Below are positions 33,419-42,518 of a DNA stretch of 58,873 bases, piece by piece. The notes under the pieces were generated by a model, which searched no databases, was not told where the DNA came from, and saw only the letters and a program-made list of their open reading frames with translations. Each line of letters opens with the position of its first letter. Within the stretch, counting starts at the first letter, position 1. The DNA comes from Deltaproteobacteria bacterium (GTDB taxonomy: Bacteria > Desulfobacterota > Desulfomonilia > Desulfomonilales > Desulfomonilaceae): the NCBI GenBank assembly GCA_021777225.1, contig JAJYDQ010000016.1, forward strand, positions 1 through 58,873, read 5' to 3'. Position numbers and translations under genes: made by a program.

Positions 33419-34864
33419 ATGAAAACGGCTGATCAGTATCTTGAATCATTGAAATCGCTCAAAATTGAAGCTCATGTAATGGGGGAGAAAACCGCCGAAC
33501 CAGGGGGCCACGGACTTGTGGGTCCTTCACGAAAGGCCGTGGCCTTCACTTACGAAGCCGCTCATAACCCTGAAAGCAGGGATACACTTCGGGCCGTTTC
33601 TCACCTCTGTAATGCCGAGGTCAACAGATTCACTCATCTTCATCAGAGCGCTGAAGACCTGGTCAAAAAGATCAAGATGCAACGTTATTGCGGCGCTATG
33701 ACGGGCTGCTGTTTCCAGCGTTGCGTCGGACTGGACGCCGCAAACGCCATCTACAGCACGACTTTCGACTGCGATCGCAAGCACGGGACACAATTTCACG
33801 ATCGTTTTCGAAACTATTGGGCATGGATACAGAAAGAAGATCTTGTCGTGGATGGCGCGATGACCGACCCCAAGGGTGATCGAAGTAAACGGCCGAAAGA
33901 CCAGTTGGACCCGGACCTTTTTTTGAGAGTCAAAGAGCGAAAACCGGGGGATGGAGTAATAATTAGCGGCGCAAAGCTCCATCAGACCGGGATGCTCAAT
34001 TCCCATGAAATCCTTGTCATGCCCACGATGAGCATGAGATCGGGCGAGGAATCTTGGGCGATCTGTTGCGCTGTTCCAATAAACACCCCCGGTGTGCGCT
34101 ATATTTATGGCAGACAGGCGAGCGACACCAGAAAACTTGAACATGACACGTTTGATGTCGGCAATCCCATATTTGGCGGCCAGGAGGTTATGACCGTTTT
34201 CGAGGATGTATTTGTTCCAGAAGAACGCGTATTCCTCGATGGTCAGGTGGATTTTGCAGGGACTCTGGTAGAACGTTTCGCATCTTACCATCGCCAGAGT
34301 TACGGTGGTTGTAAGGTTGGAGTCGGGGACGTCCTGATTGGCGCTACTGAATTGATAGCTCGTATGAACGGAGTGGAAAAGGCTTCTCACGTCAGAGAAA
34401 AAATCGTTGAGATGATCCACCTCAACGAAACCCTCTATTGCTGCGGCCTCGCATGCTCAAGTCAGGGATACCCTACCCCGGCTGGTAATTATCAGGTTGA
34501 TCTGCTGCTGGCAAATGTCTGCAAGCTTAACGTCACCCGATTCCCTTATGAAATAGCCCGTCTTGCTACAGACGTCGCAGGTGGTCTTCTGGGTACAATG
34601 CCTTCCGCTGCGGATTTGAATGACCCCGAGGTTGGGCCGTACATCAGGAAATATCTTGCCGCCAATCCAAACTTCGATGTGGTAGATCGCATGAAAGTTT
34701 TAAGGCTGATCGAGAACCTCACCATTGGAGCAGGCGCTGTAGGTTATCTGGTTGAATCCATGCATGGGGCCGGGCCACCGGCGGCTCAAAGAATCATGAT
34801 AGGCAGGCAGGCTGCGCTCGATGACAAGGTTGACAGGATAAAGGGACTTCTGTCAGTTTCCTGA
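33419..34864 (+). CDS. abfD: 4-hydroxybutyryl-CoA dehydratase/vinylacetyl-CoA isomerase homologue 2
   Basis: Second copy of the [4Fe-4S]/FAD dehydratase, 481 residues. Cluster ligands are intact: Cys98 and Cys102 (CFQRCVGLDAANA), His291 and Cys298 (HRQSYGGCKVG), with the following Lys kept. ESMHGAGPPAAQRIMIG matches the conserved C-terminal active-site segment; homologue 1 has EAMHGAGSPAAQ here. Homologue 1 carries about 30 extra residues at the C-terminus. The two proteins align throughout but differ at many positions, so they are old paralogues, perhaps for different acyl groups. AAAGGAA precedes ATG 33419. Confidence 0.88.
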   Translation: MKTADQYLESLKSLKIEAHVMGEKTAEPGGHGLVGPSRKAVAFTYEAAHNPESRDTLRAVSHLCNAEVNRFTHLHQSAEDLVKKIKMQRYCGAMTGCCFQRCVGLDAANAIYSTTFDCDRKHGTQFHDRFRNYWAWIQKEDLVVDGAMTDPKGDRSKRPKDQLDPDLFLRVKERKPGDGVIISGAKLHQTGMLNSHEILVMPTMSMRSGEESWAICCAVPINTPGVRYIYGRQASDTRKLEHDTFDVGNPIFGGQEVMTVFEDVFVPEERVFLDGQVDFAGTLVERFASYHRQSYGGCKVGVGDVLIGATELIARMNGVEKASHVREKIVEMIHLNETLYCCGLACSSQGYPTPAGNYQVDLLLANVCKLNVTRFPYEIARLATDVAGGLLGTMPSAADLNDPEVGPYIRKYLAANPNFDVVDRMKVLRLIENLTIGAGAVGYLVESMHGAGPPAAQRIMIGRQAALDDKVDRIKGLLSVS

Positions 34865-34986
34865 AACTATCCCCTTTTCCACTTGTTCTCCTAATAACTT
34901 GAGATCGAAACGAAATGGGCTAGTATTATAAATTCTGATAGGCTTGTCGGTGTTAAGTTTGGGAGCGGCGCATCTGGAGAATTTGA

Positions 34987-35769
34987 ATGACACCCGAAAC
35001 AGTCGATCTCAATTGCGACATGGGAGAAAGTTTTGGGCGGTACAGCCTTGGGATGGACAACCAGGTGATCAAATACGTGACTTCCGCAAATATTGCTTGC
35101 GGTTTCCACGCAGGCGATCCTTTGGTGATGAATCGAACAGTACAATTGGCTGCCAAACATGGCGTGGCTGTTGGCGCTCATCCTGGTTTTCCCGACCTCG
35201 AGGGATTCGGTCGCAGAAATATGGATTGTTCCCTCAACGAAATTGGAGCTTACGTCACTTATCAAGTGGGCGCCCTAATGGCATTCTGCGCTAAGCACGG
35301 GGTTCGGTTACAGCATGTCAAACCACACGGCGGCCTGTACAATATGGCCGCTTTCGAAAAGAGCGTCGCCAGAGCGATTGCCGAGGCGGTTGCAAGAGTT
35401 GACGCAAATATTATTCTGGTAGCTCTTGCGGGTAAGAACGCAGAACTTATCTCTTCCATTGGTCGAGAGGTTGGTATCAGGGTGGCTTTTGAAGCTTTTG
35501 CAGACAGGGCGTATACCCCTGATGGCAAATTGGTCTCGAGACGCCTACCGGGTGCCGTCATTGAAGACCCGGCACACGCGGCTGAACAGGCGCTAAGGAT
35601 AGTCAGAGAAGGCAGGGTGATTGCGATCGACGGATCTTTCCTCCATGTGGAAGCACAGACCCTTTGCATTCACGGTGATACACCTGGAGCTTCAGATCTG
35701 TCGCACTCAATCCGGGAGCGCCTCATCAATGAAGGAATCGCATTACAGCCATTGCAGACGTTCTGCTAA
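34987..35769 (+). CDS. pxpA: 5-oxoprolinase subunit A (LamB/YcsF family)
   Basis: Subunit of the ATP-dependent 5-oxoprolinase PxpABC, which opens the lactam ring of 5-oxoproline to give glutamate. Family marks: VDLNCDMGESFGRY, ANIACGFHAGDP, GAHPGFPDLEGFGRR, VKPHGGLYNM, IHGDTPGA. 260 residues, normal. GGAG lies 7 bases before ATG 34987. It follows abfD-2 by 122 bases on the same strand; that gap holds nothing I recognise. In this setting the substrate could be another lactam, which is inference. Confidence 0.9.
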   Translation: MTPETVDLNCDMGESFGRYSLGMDNQVIKYVTSANIACGFHAGDPLVMNRTVQLAAKHGVAVGAHPGFPDLEGFGRRNMDCSLNEIGAYVTYQVGALMAFCAKHGVRLQHVKPHGGLYNMAAFEKSVARAIAEAVARVDANIILVALAGKNAELISSIGREVGIRVAFEAFADRAYTPDGKLVSRRLPGAVIEDPAHAAEQALRIVREGRVIAIDGSFLHVEAQTLCIHGDTPGASDLSHSIRERLINEGIALQPLQTFC

Positions 35770-35850
35770 ATCCATGGCATGTCAATTATCCCCTGGGTAA
35801 GAATGAAATCGGTCGAGACAGCATTTGAGACTACGAACAGATAGAGATGG

Positions 35851-36627
35851 ATGGGTGATATCGGAGAATTCTTTTCCTTTCTTTCGCAGTATATGAGAGT
35901 GATGCGACGGGGTTTCGTCTTGAGAAAGAATCCGTATCAAAAAGGAAGATTCAGGATAAATGGAGACCGAAGTCTGTTAGTGGATTACGGAGATGACATT
36001 GATCTCACCACAAACCGGAAAGTTAAGCGGATGGCCGAAATTCTCTCTGGAGAGAGGCTCAAGGGGGTACAGGCTATCATCCCGTCCTATCGGAATATAT
36101 CGGTCGTATATAACCCTTTAGAGATTTCAGTTTTAGAGCTGCGTGACCAAATTTTGCTACTGGAGGATCGATTCGACCAGACAGACGCCTCCGTTCGGCG
36201 AGTTGTGGAGATCCCCGTTTGTTACGGTAAGGAGTTTGGTCCAGACATCGATTTTGTGGCTGACTACAATCATATCCGCCCGGATGACGTAATCCTATTA
36301 CACACCGCGCCACTGTACAATGTCTTTGCAGTAGGCTTCACACCTGGCTTCTGCTATCTTGGGGGACTCCACAAACGGCTCCATACGCCTCGTTTGGACA
36401 ACCCGCGATTAAGCGTCCCGGCCGGCTCAGTAGGGATTGCGGAGAATCAAACAGGGGTGTATCCCCTCGAAACCCCTGGTGGATGGCGATTGATCGGCCG
36501 CACCCCACTCACCTTGTTCAACCCCGACAGACCGGATCCCTTTTTATGCGGAATTGCTGATAGTATTAAATTCGTGGCCATATCCGTAGAGGAATTTGAC
36601 CAAATAAGGCAAAGTAAGGCGCCATGA
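35851..36627 (+). CDS. pxpB: 5-oxoprolinase subunit B (KipI/allophanate hydrolase subunit 1 family)
   Basis: Cyclophilin-like fold subunit of the PxpABC complex. The family signature FTPGFCYLGGL, followed by LHTPRLDNPRLSVPAGSVGI and YPLETPGGWRLIGRTPL, is complete. The N-terminus is about 30 residues longer than usual (FSFLSQYMRVMRRGFVLRKN before RFRINGDRSLLVDYGD), so a later start is possible. Its stop overlaps the pxpC ATG by four bases (ATGA at 36624-36627), which implies translational coupling. Confidence 0.9.
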   Translation: MGDIGEFFSFLSQYMRVMRRGFVLRKNPYQKGRFRINGDRSLLVDYGDDIDLTTNRKVKRMAEILSGERLKGVQAIIPSYRNISVVYNPLEISVLELRDQILLLEDRFDQTDASVRRVVEIPVCYGKEFGPDIDFVADYNHIRPDDVILLHTAPLYNVFAVGFTPGFCYLGGLHKRLHTPRLDNPRLSVPAGSVGIAENQTGVYPLETPGGWRLIGRTPLTLFNPDRPDPFLCGIADSIKFVAISVEEFDQIRQSKAP

Positions 36628-37571
36628 TGGATGCGTTTCTGGTCGTTTCCCCAGGCCCTTATACAACAGTTCAGGATAGAGGTCGATTCGACTATCAGCA
36701 TATGGGGATTCCAGTTTCTGGCGCTCTTGACTCCTTCGCTTTCAGGATAGCCAATTTGCTTGTTGGAAATTGTACCGGCTGCGCGGCCCTGGAAATGACA
36801 TTCACGGGAGCCAGGCTCGAAGCGTTATGTGAAGCCGACATCGCAGTTACTGGCGCAGAAATGACATTAAAAGTGAACGGTAAGCCTGAGGCCTGTTGGA
36901 AGTCTATCCGAATTCATCGGGGCGACATTATACGGATTGGCACCGCCAGGAGTGGTTGCCGAGCTTATCTGGCGGTCACCGGAGGCATAGATGTTCCCAT
37001 GGTCATGGGAAGCCGTTCCACTTATGTAGCTGGGAGGTTGGGAGGACTTGAAGGACGAATTTTGAATGAAAGGGACATTATCAAGAGAGGCTCCGGCGCA
37101 TTACTTTCGTCACCGCGTTCTTTCCCCTCGATACCTTTGTATCCGCCAGAGATTTGGTTAAGAGCGATACCAGATGATCATGCGGATTATTTTGTAGGCG
37201 GCGCAGAAGGTTTTTTCGGTTCAGCCTTCACGGTGGGCGTTCAGTCAGATCGCATGGGCTACAGGCTTCAGGGACCAGAACTGTTTCGCGAAGAGGGAGC
37301 GCCAAAAAGTATGATTTCAGAGCCGGTCATGCCAGGCGCCGTGCAGGTACCGCCGAATGGCCAGGCTGTAATTCTTCTGTGTGAACAGACCCTGGGAGGA
37401 TATACAAAAATTGCATCGGTTATTTCTCCGGACCTGGACAGAGTTGCTCAGGCGAAGCCAGGTGACGTTGTACATTTCGCGCCGGTTACTCTTAATGAAG
37501 CGCATGCGATTTACAGAGATCACACAAGGTATATTGCCAAGTTAGCCACGCTCCTTAGCCCCTCGAAATAG
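36624..37571 (+). CDS. pxpC: 5-oxoprolinase subunit C (biotin-dependent carboxylase-like)
   Basis: KipA/allophanate hydrolase subunit 2-like subunit. Marks: SPGPYTTVQDRGRFDYQHMG, PVSGALDSFAFRIANLLVGN, LEMTFTGARLEA, and the QSDRMGYRLQGP segment. 315 residues, normal. Last gene of the plus-strand series; the converging LarA-like gene begins 56 bases on, and no clear terminator is seen between them. Confidence 0.9.
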   Translation: MMDAFLVVSPGPYTTVQDRGRFDYQHMGIPVSGALDSFAFRIANLLVGNCTGCAALEMTFTGARLEALCEADIAVTGAEMTLKVNGKPEACWKSIRIHRGDIIRIGTARSGCRAYLAVTGGIDVPMVMGSRSTYVAGRLGGLEGRILNERDIIKRGSGALLSSPRSFPSIPLYPPEIWLRAIPDDHADYFVGGAEGFFGSAFTVGVQSDRMGYRLQGPELFREEGAPKSMISEPVMPGAVQVPPNGQAVILLCEQTLGGYTKIASVISPDLDRVAQAKPGDVVHFAPVTLNEAHAIYRDHTRYIAKLATLLSPSK

Positions 37572-37627
37572 ACCCCTCGCTTACCCGCATGAACAAAAGA
37601 CTTGCGAAACCAGAAGCGTAATCCTTC

Positions 37628-38884
37628 CTAAGGGACCCTCAACAACAATCTTTCCTCATCGTCAAATGTAAATTCTTCCGGATTTTTGTCAAATTGCATG
37701 CCCTGCTTGCCAAGCAGGTCTGCTCTGACTGTCTCCGAAACAATACATTCACCAAGAAAAAGGGTATTCGGAATGATGACAATGCGTAATTCACTGGAAG
37801 AAGCGCCGTAAAGGGTCATTATAGCAGCGTCCAAAAGTTCCTTTTCTGTATTGAAGCGCATGGGCATGGCGGCTCGACCCACGAAGGTAGTGGTTAGACA
37901 GTTCAGATAGGTTGCTTGCCAATCCACTTTTTCAACCAACCGTTGTGTCACAAAGTCGGCCATTCCTATGCCGGTCGCATTTCCATGAGATTGTTTCGAA
38001 AGATCCAGAACGGCTATTCTTTTGACGCAGGGATTTTCAGGCTCAGAAAGGCCTTGAATGCGAAGTCTGCCTATGATGTTGGTGTCCATCCCGGTTCCGC
38101 TGAAGTTTTTTCCCATTTCCTGTATGATGAGAAGATCGATCTGATCAGTAGGAAGGGACGGCATAAGGGATTTCGAATAGAGCAACAATTCACGTTCTTT
38201 GTCTATCATATCCGTTCTGGAGACTCCCCGTATCAGAGCGGTCTCTTCGTAAGCGTTTTCCACAACGGCTATGCCGCCAACTATTGGAAGCCTGTTTAAT
38301 ATTACTTCACCGATTTCCGTCAGGAGCCTTGGCAATTCGGCCTGGCCAAAACCATGAAATTGCTGCGCCCCCCTCGGTCCACCTAATCCAACTACGAGCA
38401 TTTTGACTAGGCCACTTTCCAGGTCCCCTCTTAACGAAGTGTGGGATTTGACTCGATTGATTACCAGGATACCATCCAATCCAAGGGCAGATTCCAGAAT
38501 GTATACAGGTAGCCCTGATACAGTGTTTCCGATGGCTCGGCATTCAGCGCATGTCACCACAGGCGCGCCAAGATTGGCTTCGGTAACACCCAGACTGTAA
38601 AGCACTGACCTTTGGCCTTCTTCCTCTCCACCCCCATGACTACCCATGGCTGAGACCAAATAGGGAAACGCCCCAATTGCCCTGATGAAATCAACACAAG
38701 CCCTGAGTATGGGTGTCAAGTTCTGGATCCCCCGACTGCCCACAGTAATTCCTATTTTGTCCCCCGACATTACAGTTTCACCGAGACGTAGCAGGGCTAA
38801 CTCTTGGTTAATGGCGCTCTGGATATTTGAAGCCACTGGTCTTTGGAATTGCTGCCTCAAACGATACATCTTAGGGAATCGCAT
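37628..38884 (-). CDS. LarA-like/DUF2088 protein
   Basis: Resembles the nickel-pincer lactate racemase family (LarA N-terminal DUF2088 domain): GITVGSRGIQNLTPILRACV, AMGSHGGGEEEGQR, and NRVKSHTSLRGDLESGLVKM. In LarA the corresponding histidines and lysine hold the nickel-pincer cofactor; SHGG and KSHT here fit those places. 418 residues, close to LarA (about 425), but the C-terminal half (ENPCVKRIAVLDLSKQSHGN, FNTEKELLDAAIMTL) looks diverged. Many relatives racemise or epimerise 2-hydroxy acids. It is the last gene of a minus-strand group with LhgO and a broken aldolase. Substrate unknown; no LarB/C/E cofactor genes are nearby. Confidence 0.7.
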   Translation of the reverse strand: MRFPKMYRLRQQFQRPVASNIQSAINQELALLRLGETVMSGDKIGITVGSRGIQNLTPILRACVDFIRAIGAFPYLVSAMGSHGGGEEEGQRSVLYSLGVTEANLGAPVVTCAECRAIGNTVSGLPVYILESALGLDGILVINRVKSHTSLRGDLESGLVKMLVVGLGGPRGAQQFHGFGQAELPRLLTEIGEVILNRLPIVGGIAVVENAYEETALIRGVSRTDMIDKERELLLYSKSLMPSLPTDQIDLLIIQEMGKNFSGTGMDTNIIGRLRIQGLSEPENPCVKRIAVLDLSKQSHGNATGIGMADFVTQRLVEKVDWQATYLNCLTTTFVGRAAMPMRFNTEKELLDAAIMTLYGASSSELRIVIIPNTLFLGECIVSETVRADLLGKQGMQFDKNPEEFTFDDEERLLLRVP

Positions 38885-38908
38885 TTTGATGTCCGCCTTT
38901 TTCTCAAC

Positions 38909-39390
38909 CTATGCCATGCTTTTTCTGGCAAGTTCGACACCTGTATTCAAATCTTGTTGGCATATCTCACGATTTTTTTGATGCGCGTCCTTTCGTTCCA
39001 TTAAAAAGGGGCGCAACTTATCCAAGTCGACGTTTAACTCCTCTAGCGCGTTTTCGGGAATCGTCAAAGGTAACCGCGCTTCACATCCCTGGAATCTTAC
39101 GGCGTTCATGGCCAGCTTTAGGCCACCTACGCCATAAACGTTAGTGACCATTATATCGCTAAAGGATTCAGAGCGCGCTGTAGCTCTAAGGCTTCCATGT
39201 GGTTACCTTGCATAAAGCAGTCATATATCCTTATTGGAATCTCGGGAACAACGTTAGCGGTCGCTAACACTCCTCCGCGACCCCTACGCAAAGAGCTGGA
39301 TAGCATACGAGATTTGAACCTACCAGGACTGTGATGTCCTGAGGAGTTAGCCGGTTCATGATTGCTATTTCTCCCGTTTGGAAAACCTTC
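38909..39390 (-). pseudogene. Broken DapA/NanA-family aldolase (C-terminal half only)
   Basis: Three reading frames together give the second half of a class I aldolase of the dihydrodipicolinate synthase family: LTPQDITVLVGSNLVCYPAL (to about 39280), then GGVLATANVVPEIPIRIYDC and MEALELQRALNPL (to the stop at 39151-39153), then TNVYGVGGLKLAMNAVRFQG (to 38909). A frameshift near 39272-39285 and another near 39150 break it, and the N-terminal half with the catalytic lysine is absent, since lhgO ends at 39443. It is a remnant within a catabolic cluster that presumably once cleaved a 2-keto-3-deoxy type acid. Confidence 0.75.
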
Positions 39391-39442
39391 ATTCATCCTC
39401 AGACCCGATTTAACATAAATAGTTTTCTCAGAAACAACCGCG

Positions 39443-40648
39443 TCAAAACCCGAATCTTGTAGCCACCTTCTCACACAAATATTCGCCAATTGGCATTGCC
39501 GCGGTCGCTGCCGGCGAAGGAGCGTTGCAGACATGAAAAGACCGATCAGTTTCAGCAAAAAGGAAATCGTGAACTAGAGTTCCATCTTTCTTTACCGCCT
39601 GGGCGCGGATTCCAGGCGGATATGGCAGCAGGTCAGCGGTAGAATCCAGACTTGGGCAGTACTTACGAACCCGCTGAAGGTAACCGGGCTTGAAGATCGA
39701 ATCCTTAAACTCACTCAACCCGTTTAAAAAATTCTCCCGCATAACCGTCCAAAATCCAGAAAATTTGAGCATCTCCGCGGTGTCTCGTAAATCGAAGTTG
39801 AAACGACCGTATCCCTCTCTTTTCCAGCCAAGAACAGCGTTTGGCCCAACTGTAATGAAGCCTTGAATTGTAGGGGTGAGATGCACTCCCAAGAAAGGTA
39901 ACTCGGGGTCGGGGATTGGATAGACAAGGCGCCTGACGATAGAATTGCGCCTCGGTGAGAGTTTGTAGTACTCCCCGCGAAAAGGTACGATCTGAAAATC
40001 GATGTCAATTTCCATCTTCCTGGCAAGACGATCGGCCATCACGCCGCCACACAGCACAAGGTATCTGGTGGTAACCGTAGTCCCTGCCAACTCAATATTT
40101 ACTGTGTGGGTTTTCTCTCTAATGGCTTTGACCTCTTGACCGCATTTGATTTCGCCGCCAAGAGCTATGAAAAGCTCCGCCATTTTTGCGGTGACTATCT
40201 TGAAATCAGTAATCCCTGTGGCTGATACCAAAAGAGCGCCTACTCCGACGACGGCAGGTTCAGCTTCTGTTAGTTCTTTCGAGGATAATCGCTCGGTTTT
40301 GATACCATTCCGGCTACATCTTTCTTCCAGGGCTTCCATCCGTTCATGTTCAATCGCGTCTGTCGCAACCAGGAGTTTGCCAATTTGTTTGAACGGCAGT
40401 CCATGTTCTTTACAAAATTCGATCGTTTGAGCAGCCCCACGTTTACAAAAGTCAGCTTTTAAGCTACCAGGCTGATAATATACACCCGCATGGACCACAC
40501 CGGAATTATGACCGGTCTGGTGTTGGGCTAAAAGCGCTTCCTTTTCAATCAACAAAATTTCAGCGCCCGGGTTACGCCTCTTCAATTGCAGAGCGGTGGA
40601 GACCCCGACAATTCCTCCACCCACCAGTATTAGATCGTATGTCTTCAA
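39443..40648 (-). CDS. lhgO: L-2-hydroxyglutarate oxidase/dehydrogenase-like flavoprotein
   Basis: FAD enzyme of the LhgO family that oxidises L-2-hydroxyglutarate to 2-oxoglutarate, in E. coli passing electrons to the membrane quinone pool. FAD-binding LVGGGIVGVSTALQL at the N-terminus and the family signature HNSGVVHAGVYYQPGSLKAD are present. TTG 40648 is chosen as GGGAGGT lies 5 bases upstream and the protein then starts (M)KTYDLILVGGG as in the family; 401 residues. The 194 bases upstream (40649-40842) hold no recognisable gene. Its neighbours suggest a hydroxy-acid pathway. Confidence 0.85.
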   Translation of the reverse strand: MKTYDLILVGGGIVGVSTALQLKRRNPGAEILLIEKEALLAQHQTGHNSGVVHAGVYYQPGSLKADFCKRGAAQTIEFCKEHGLPFKQIGKLLVATDAIEHERMEALEERCSRNGIKTERLSSKELTEAEPAVVGVGALLVSATGITDFKIVTAKMAELFIALGGEIKCGQEVKAIREKTHTVNIELAGTTVTTRYLVLCGGVMADRLARKMEIDIDFQIVPFRGEYYKLSPRRNSIVRRLVYPIPDPELPFLGVHLTPTIQGFITVGPNAVLGWKREGYGRFNFDLRDTAEMLKFSGFWTVMRENFLNGLSEFKDSIFKPGYLQRVRKYCPSLDSTADLLPYPPGIRAQAVKKDGTLVHDFLFAETDRSFHVCNAPSPAATAAMPIGEYLCEKVATRFGF

Positions 40649-40842
40649 AATGACCTCCCTCGAGTCCTGTATCAAAAATTAGAGTCAACTAACGAGGCTG
40701 GTAGCAGTATCATCTGGCAATTCCCAATTGAATTAAAAGATAAAAGACTTGTTTGAAGATTCCAAAAGACAAATTCTTGTTGTTCCTTTCTTACTGATCC
40801 TTTTCTGATTGATTCGTTCGAAGCCGTGGTTCGTACTACGTC

Positions 40843-41562
40843 TCATTCAATACGAATCATTTTTGCATTTTGATCCGGGCCCGGATAAAATTTGATGATG
40901 GGAGTATAGGACTGTAGATATTTAGCTCCACCATCCGGTGTGATCCGAAAAGGACTGTCATGTCCGGGCACAACAACGTCGACCAGTTCCAACACCTTTT
41001 TGTAGTTGGCCACGGCCTTTTCAGCATCGTAAAAGGCTGGCGGAGGAACCCGATTCACAAATTCCCACGCATTTTTTACACCATCACCAGCGAAGAGGGT
41101 ATGACTGTCTTCATCATATAATCCAGATGTTCCGGGAGTATGGCCCGGCAGCCCCATGGCCAGCAATCCCTCAACAATGATTTGATCGGGGACGTAACAA
41201 GTCAAATGATCGGAAAAATAACGCACTACAACCTCAGGAACATAAGGGTCATTACAACGAAGGTATTCCCTTTCCATGACATAGGTCAAATCTCGCTCAG
41301 GGACCCAAATTTTCGCCCTAGAAAAGAGATCGACATTTAGAAAATGGTCATAATGCAGATGCGAAATGAATACATCATTAACCTGATCTGGCTTGAGACC
41401 ATGTGTCTCGAGAGCGGCCAGCAGCGTCATACGATCTCCGTACGAACCTGTATCTACAAGGATGTTCCTGGCGCCACGACGGATGAGAGTGACGGAACTC
41501 CATCCCAGGGCGCCGCGATCTGAAGAAACAGGCGTCCCGGGCAAGAGAATAGAGTAACCCAT
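40843..41562 (-). CDS. Metallo-beta-lactamase-fold hydrolase (lactonase-like)
   Basis: 239 residues with the di-zinc motif HLHYDH (SHLHYDHFLNVD), LPGHTPGTSGLY, the bridging Asp of LFAGDGVKNAWE and VVPGHDSPF. The arrangement resembles N-acyl homoserine lactonases and related lactone or thioester hydrolases. It has no signal peptide. 59 bases behind the amidohydrolase gene, same strand. In this cluster hydrolysis of a sugar-acid or hydroxy-acid lactone is plausible; quorum-quenching is an alternative. Confidence 0.8.
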   Translation of the reverse strand: MGYSILLPGTPVSSDRGALGWSSVTLIRRGARNILVDTGSYGDRMTLLAALETHGLKPDQVNDVFISHLHYDHFLNVDLFSRAKIWVPERDLTYVMEREYLRCNDPYVPEVVVRYFSDHLTCYVPDQIIVEGLLAMGLPGHTPGTSGLYDEDSHTLFAGDGVKNAWEFVNRVPPPAFYDAEKAVANYKKVLELVDVVVPGHDSPFRITPDGGAKYLQSYTPIIKFYPGPDQNAKMIRIE

Positions 41563-41621
41563 TATGTAAAAACCGCCTTCCTACAATAAGGTTAATTTTT
41601 CCCCAACGTCAAACCGCTGTT

Positions 41622-42518
41622 TTAAAGTCGTGGAAAATCGTAAAGCATTTCCGGATTCTTCACCAAAATCCGATGTTGGATATCCGTGTCAGGCACCCAC
41701 AATGGCAGCAGATCCAATAAACTCGCATCCTCCGGTATAAACCCATTTACTGCTGGATGCGGCCAGTCCGTACCAAATACAAGGCGGTCCGGAGCAGTTT
41801 CAACCAACGCGTGAGCAAACGGCAAGAAATCATTATATGGAAATTGTTCACCAGACACACGATATGGACCAGACAGTTTCACCCAACACCTGCCTTCACG
41901 CGCTAACTGCAGCAAAGCCTGAAACCCGGGGTGATTCACTCCTGCCAAAGCAGGCATGTGACCTATGTGGTCGACAACAATATCTACCGGTAAACGCCGA
42001 AATCGATTCGCAAGTTCAATTAGTTCTCTCCCGTCAAGCAGTAACTGGACGTGCCAGCCAAATGGCTGAATCACTTCGGCAATGCGTTCTAGTTCCTCTA
42101 ACGCTGTTCCTCCCTTGAATAAAAGGTTCAAGCGGGCGCCACGAAAACCCCCCGAGTGCAAGTCAATAAGAACGGATTCCTTGATGTCCGAAGTTATCAC
42201 TGCGACTCCCCGCCAGGATGTTTCAGATGCCCTCACAGCGTCATAAGTACAACGGTTGTCCATTCCATAAACACTCGGTTGCACGATTACCGCGCGACTA
42301 AACCCTAAGGTGACAAGCAAGCGCCTATAAGCCTCGATGTTGGCCTCCGGCGGAGTGTAGCTTCGATTCGATGTAAACGGATACTGATCAACCGGCCCAA
42401 AGATGTGCGCGTGACAATCGCAACTACCTGGTGGAAGCGAAAGCCTAGGTTTTGCCGGAACAGGATTCGGTCCCTGACATATCGGGATCGACGGATTGTT
42501 AAGACCTCCCTCATTCAT
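41622..42518 (-). CDS. Amidohydrolase (2-pyrone-4,6-dicarboxylate lactonase/LigI-like)
   Basis: TIM-barrel hydrolase of the amidohydrolase-2 family, 298 residues. Metal-site HxH in SCDCHAHIFGP, VDHIGHMPAL, and FGTDWPHPAVN fit the COG3618/LigI group, which opens lactones of sugar acids or 2-pyrone-4,6-dicarboxylate. ATG 42518 overlaps the end of the MFS gene by eight bases, so the two are coupled. With an MFS acid transporter in front and an MBL hydrolase behind, it probably hydrolyses an imported lactone. Confidence 0.82.
   Translation of the reverse strand: MNEGGLNNPSIPICQGPNPVPAKPRLSLPPGSCDCHAHIFGPVDQYPFTSNRSYTPPEANIEAYRRLLVTLGFSRAVIVQPSVYGMDNRCTYDAVRASETSWRGVAVITSDIKESVLIDLHSGGFRGARLNLLFKGGTALEELERIAEVIQPFGWHVQLLLDGRELIELANRFRRLPVDIVVDHIGHMPALAGVNHPGFQALLQLAREGRCWVKLSGPYRVSGEQFPYNDFLPFAHALVETAPDRLVFGTDWPHPAVNGFIPEDASLLDLLPLWVPDTDIQHRILVKNPEMLYDFPRL

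Noticed and set aside
33527-34420. 297-codon open frame antisense to abfD-2
   Set aside because: It lies wholly inside a well-conserved gene on the other strand, has no ribosome-binding site or recognisable protein features, and is explained by codon bias of abfD-2.
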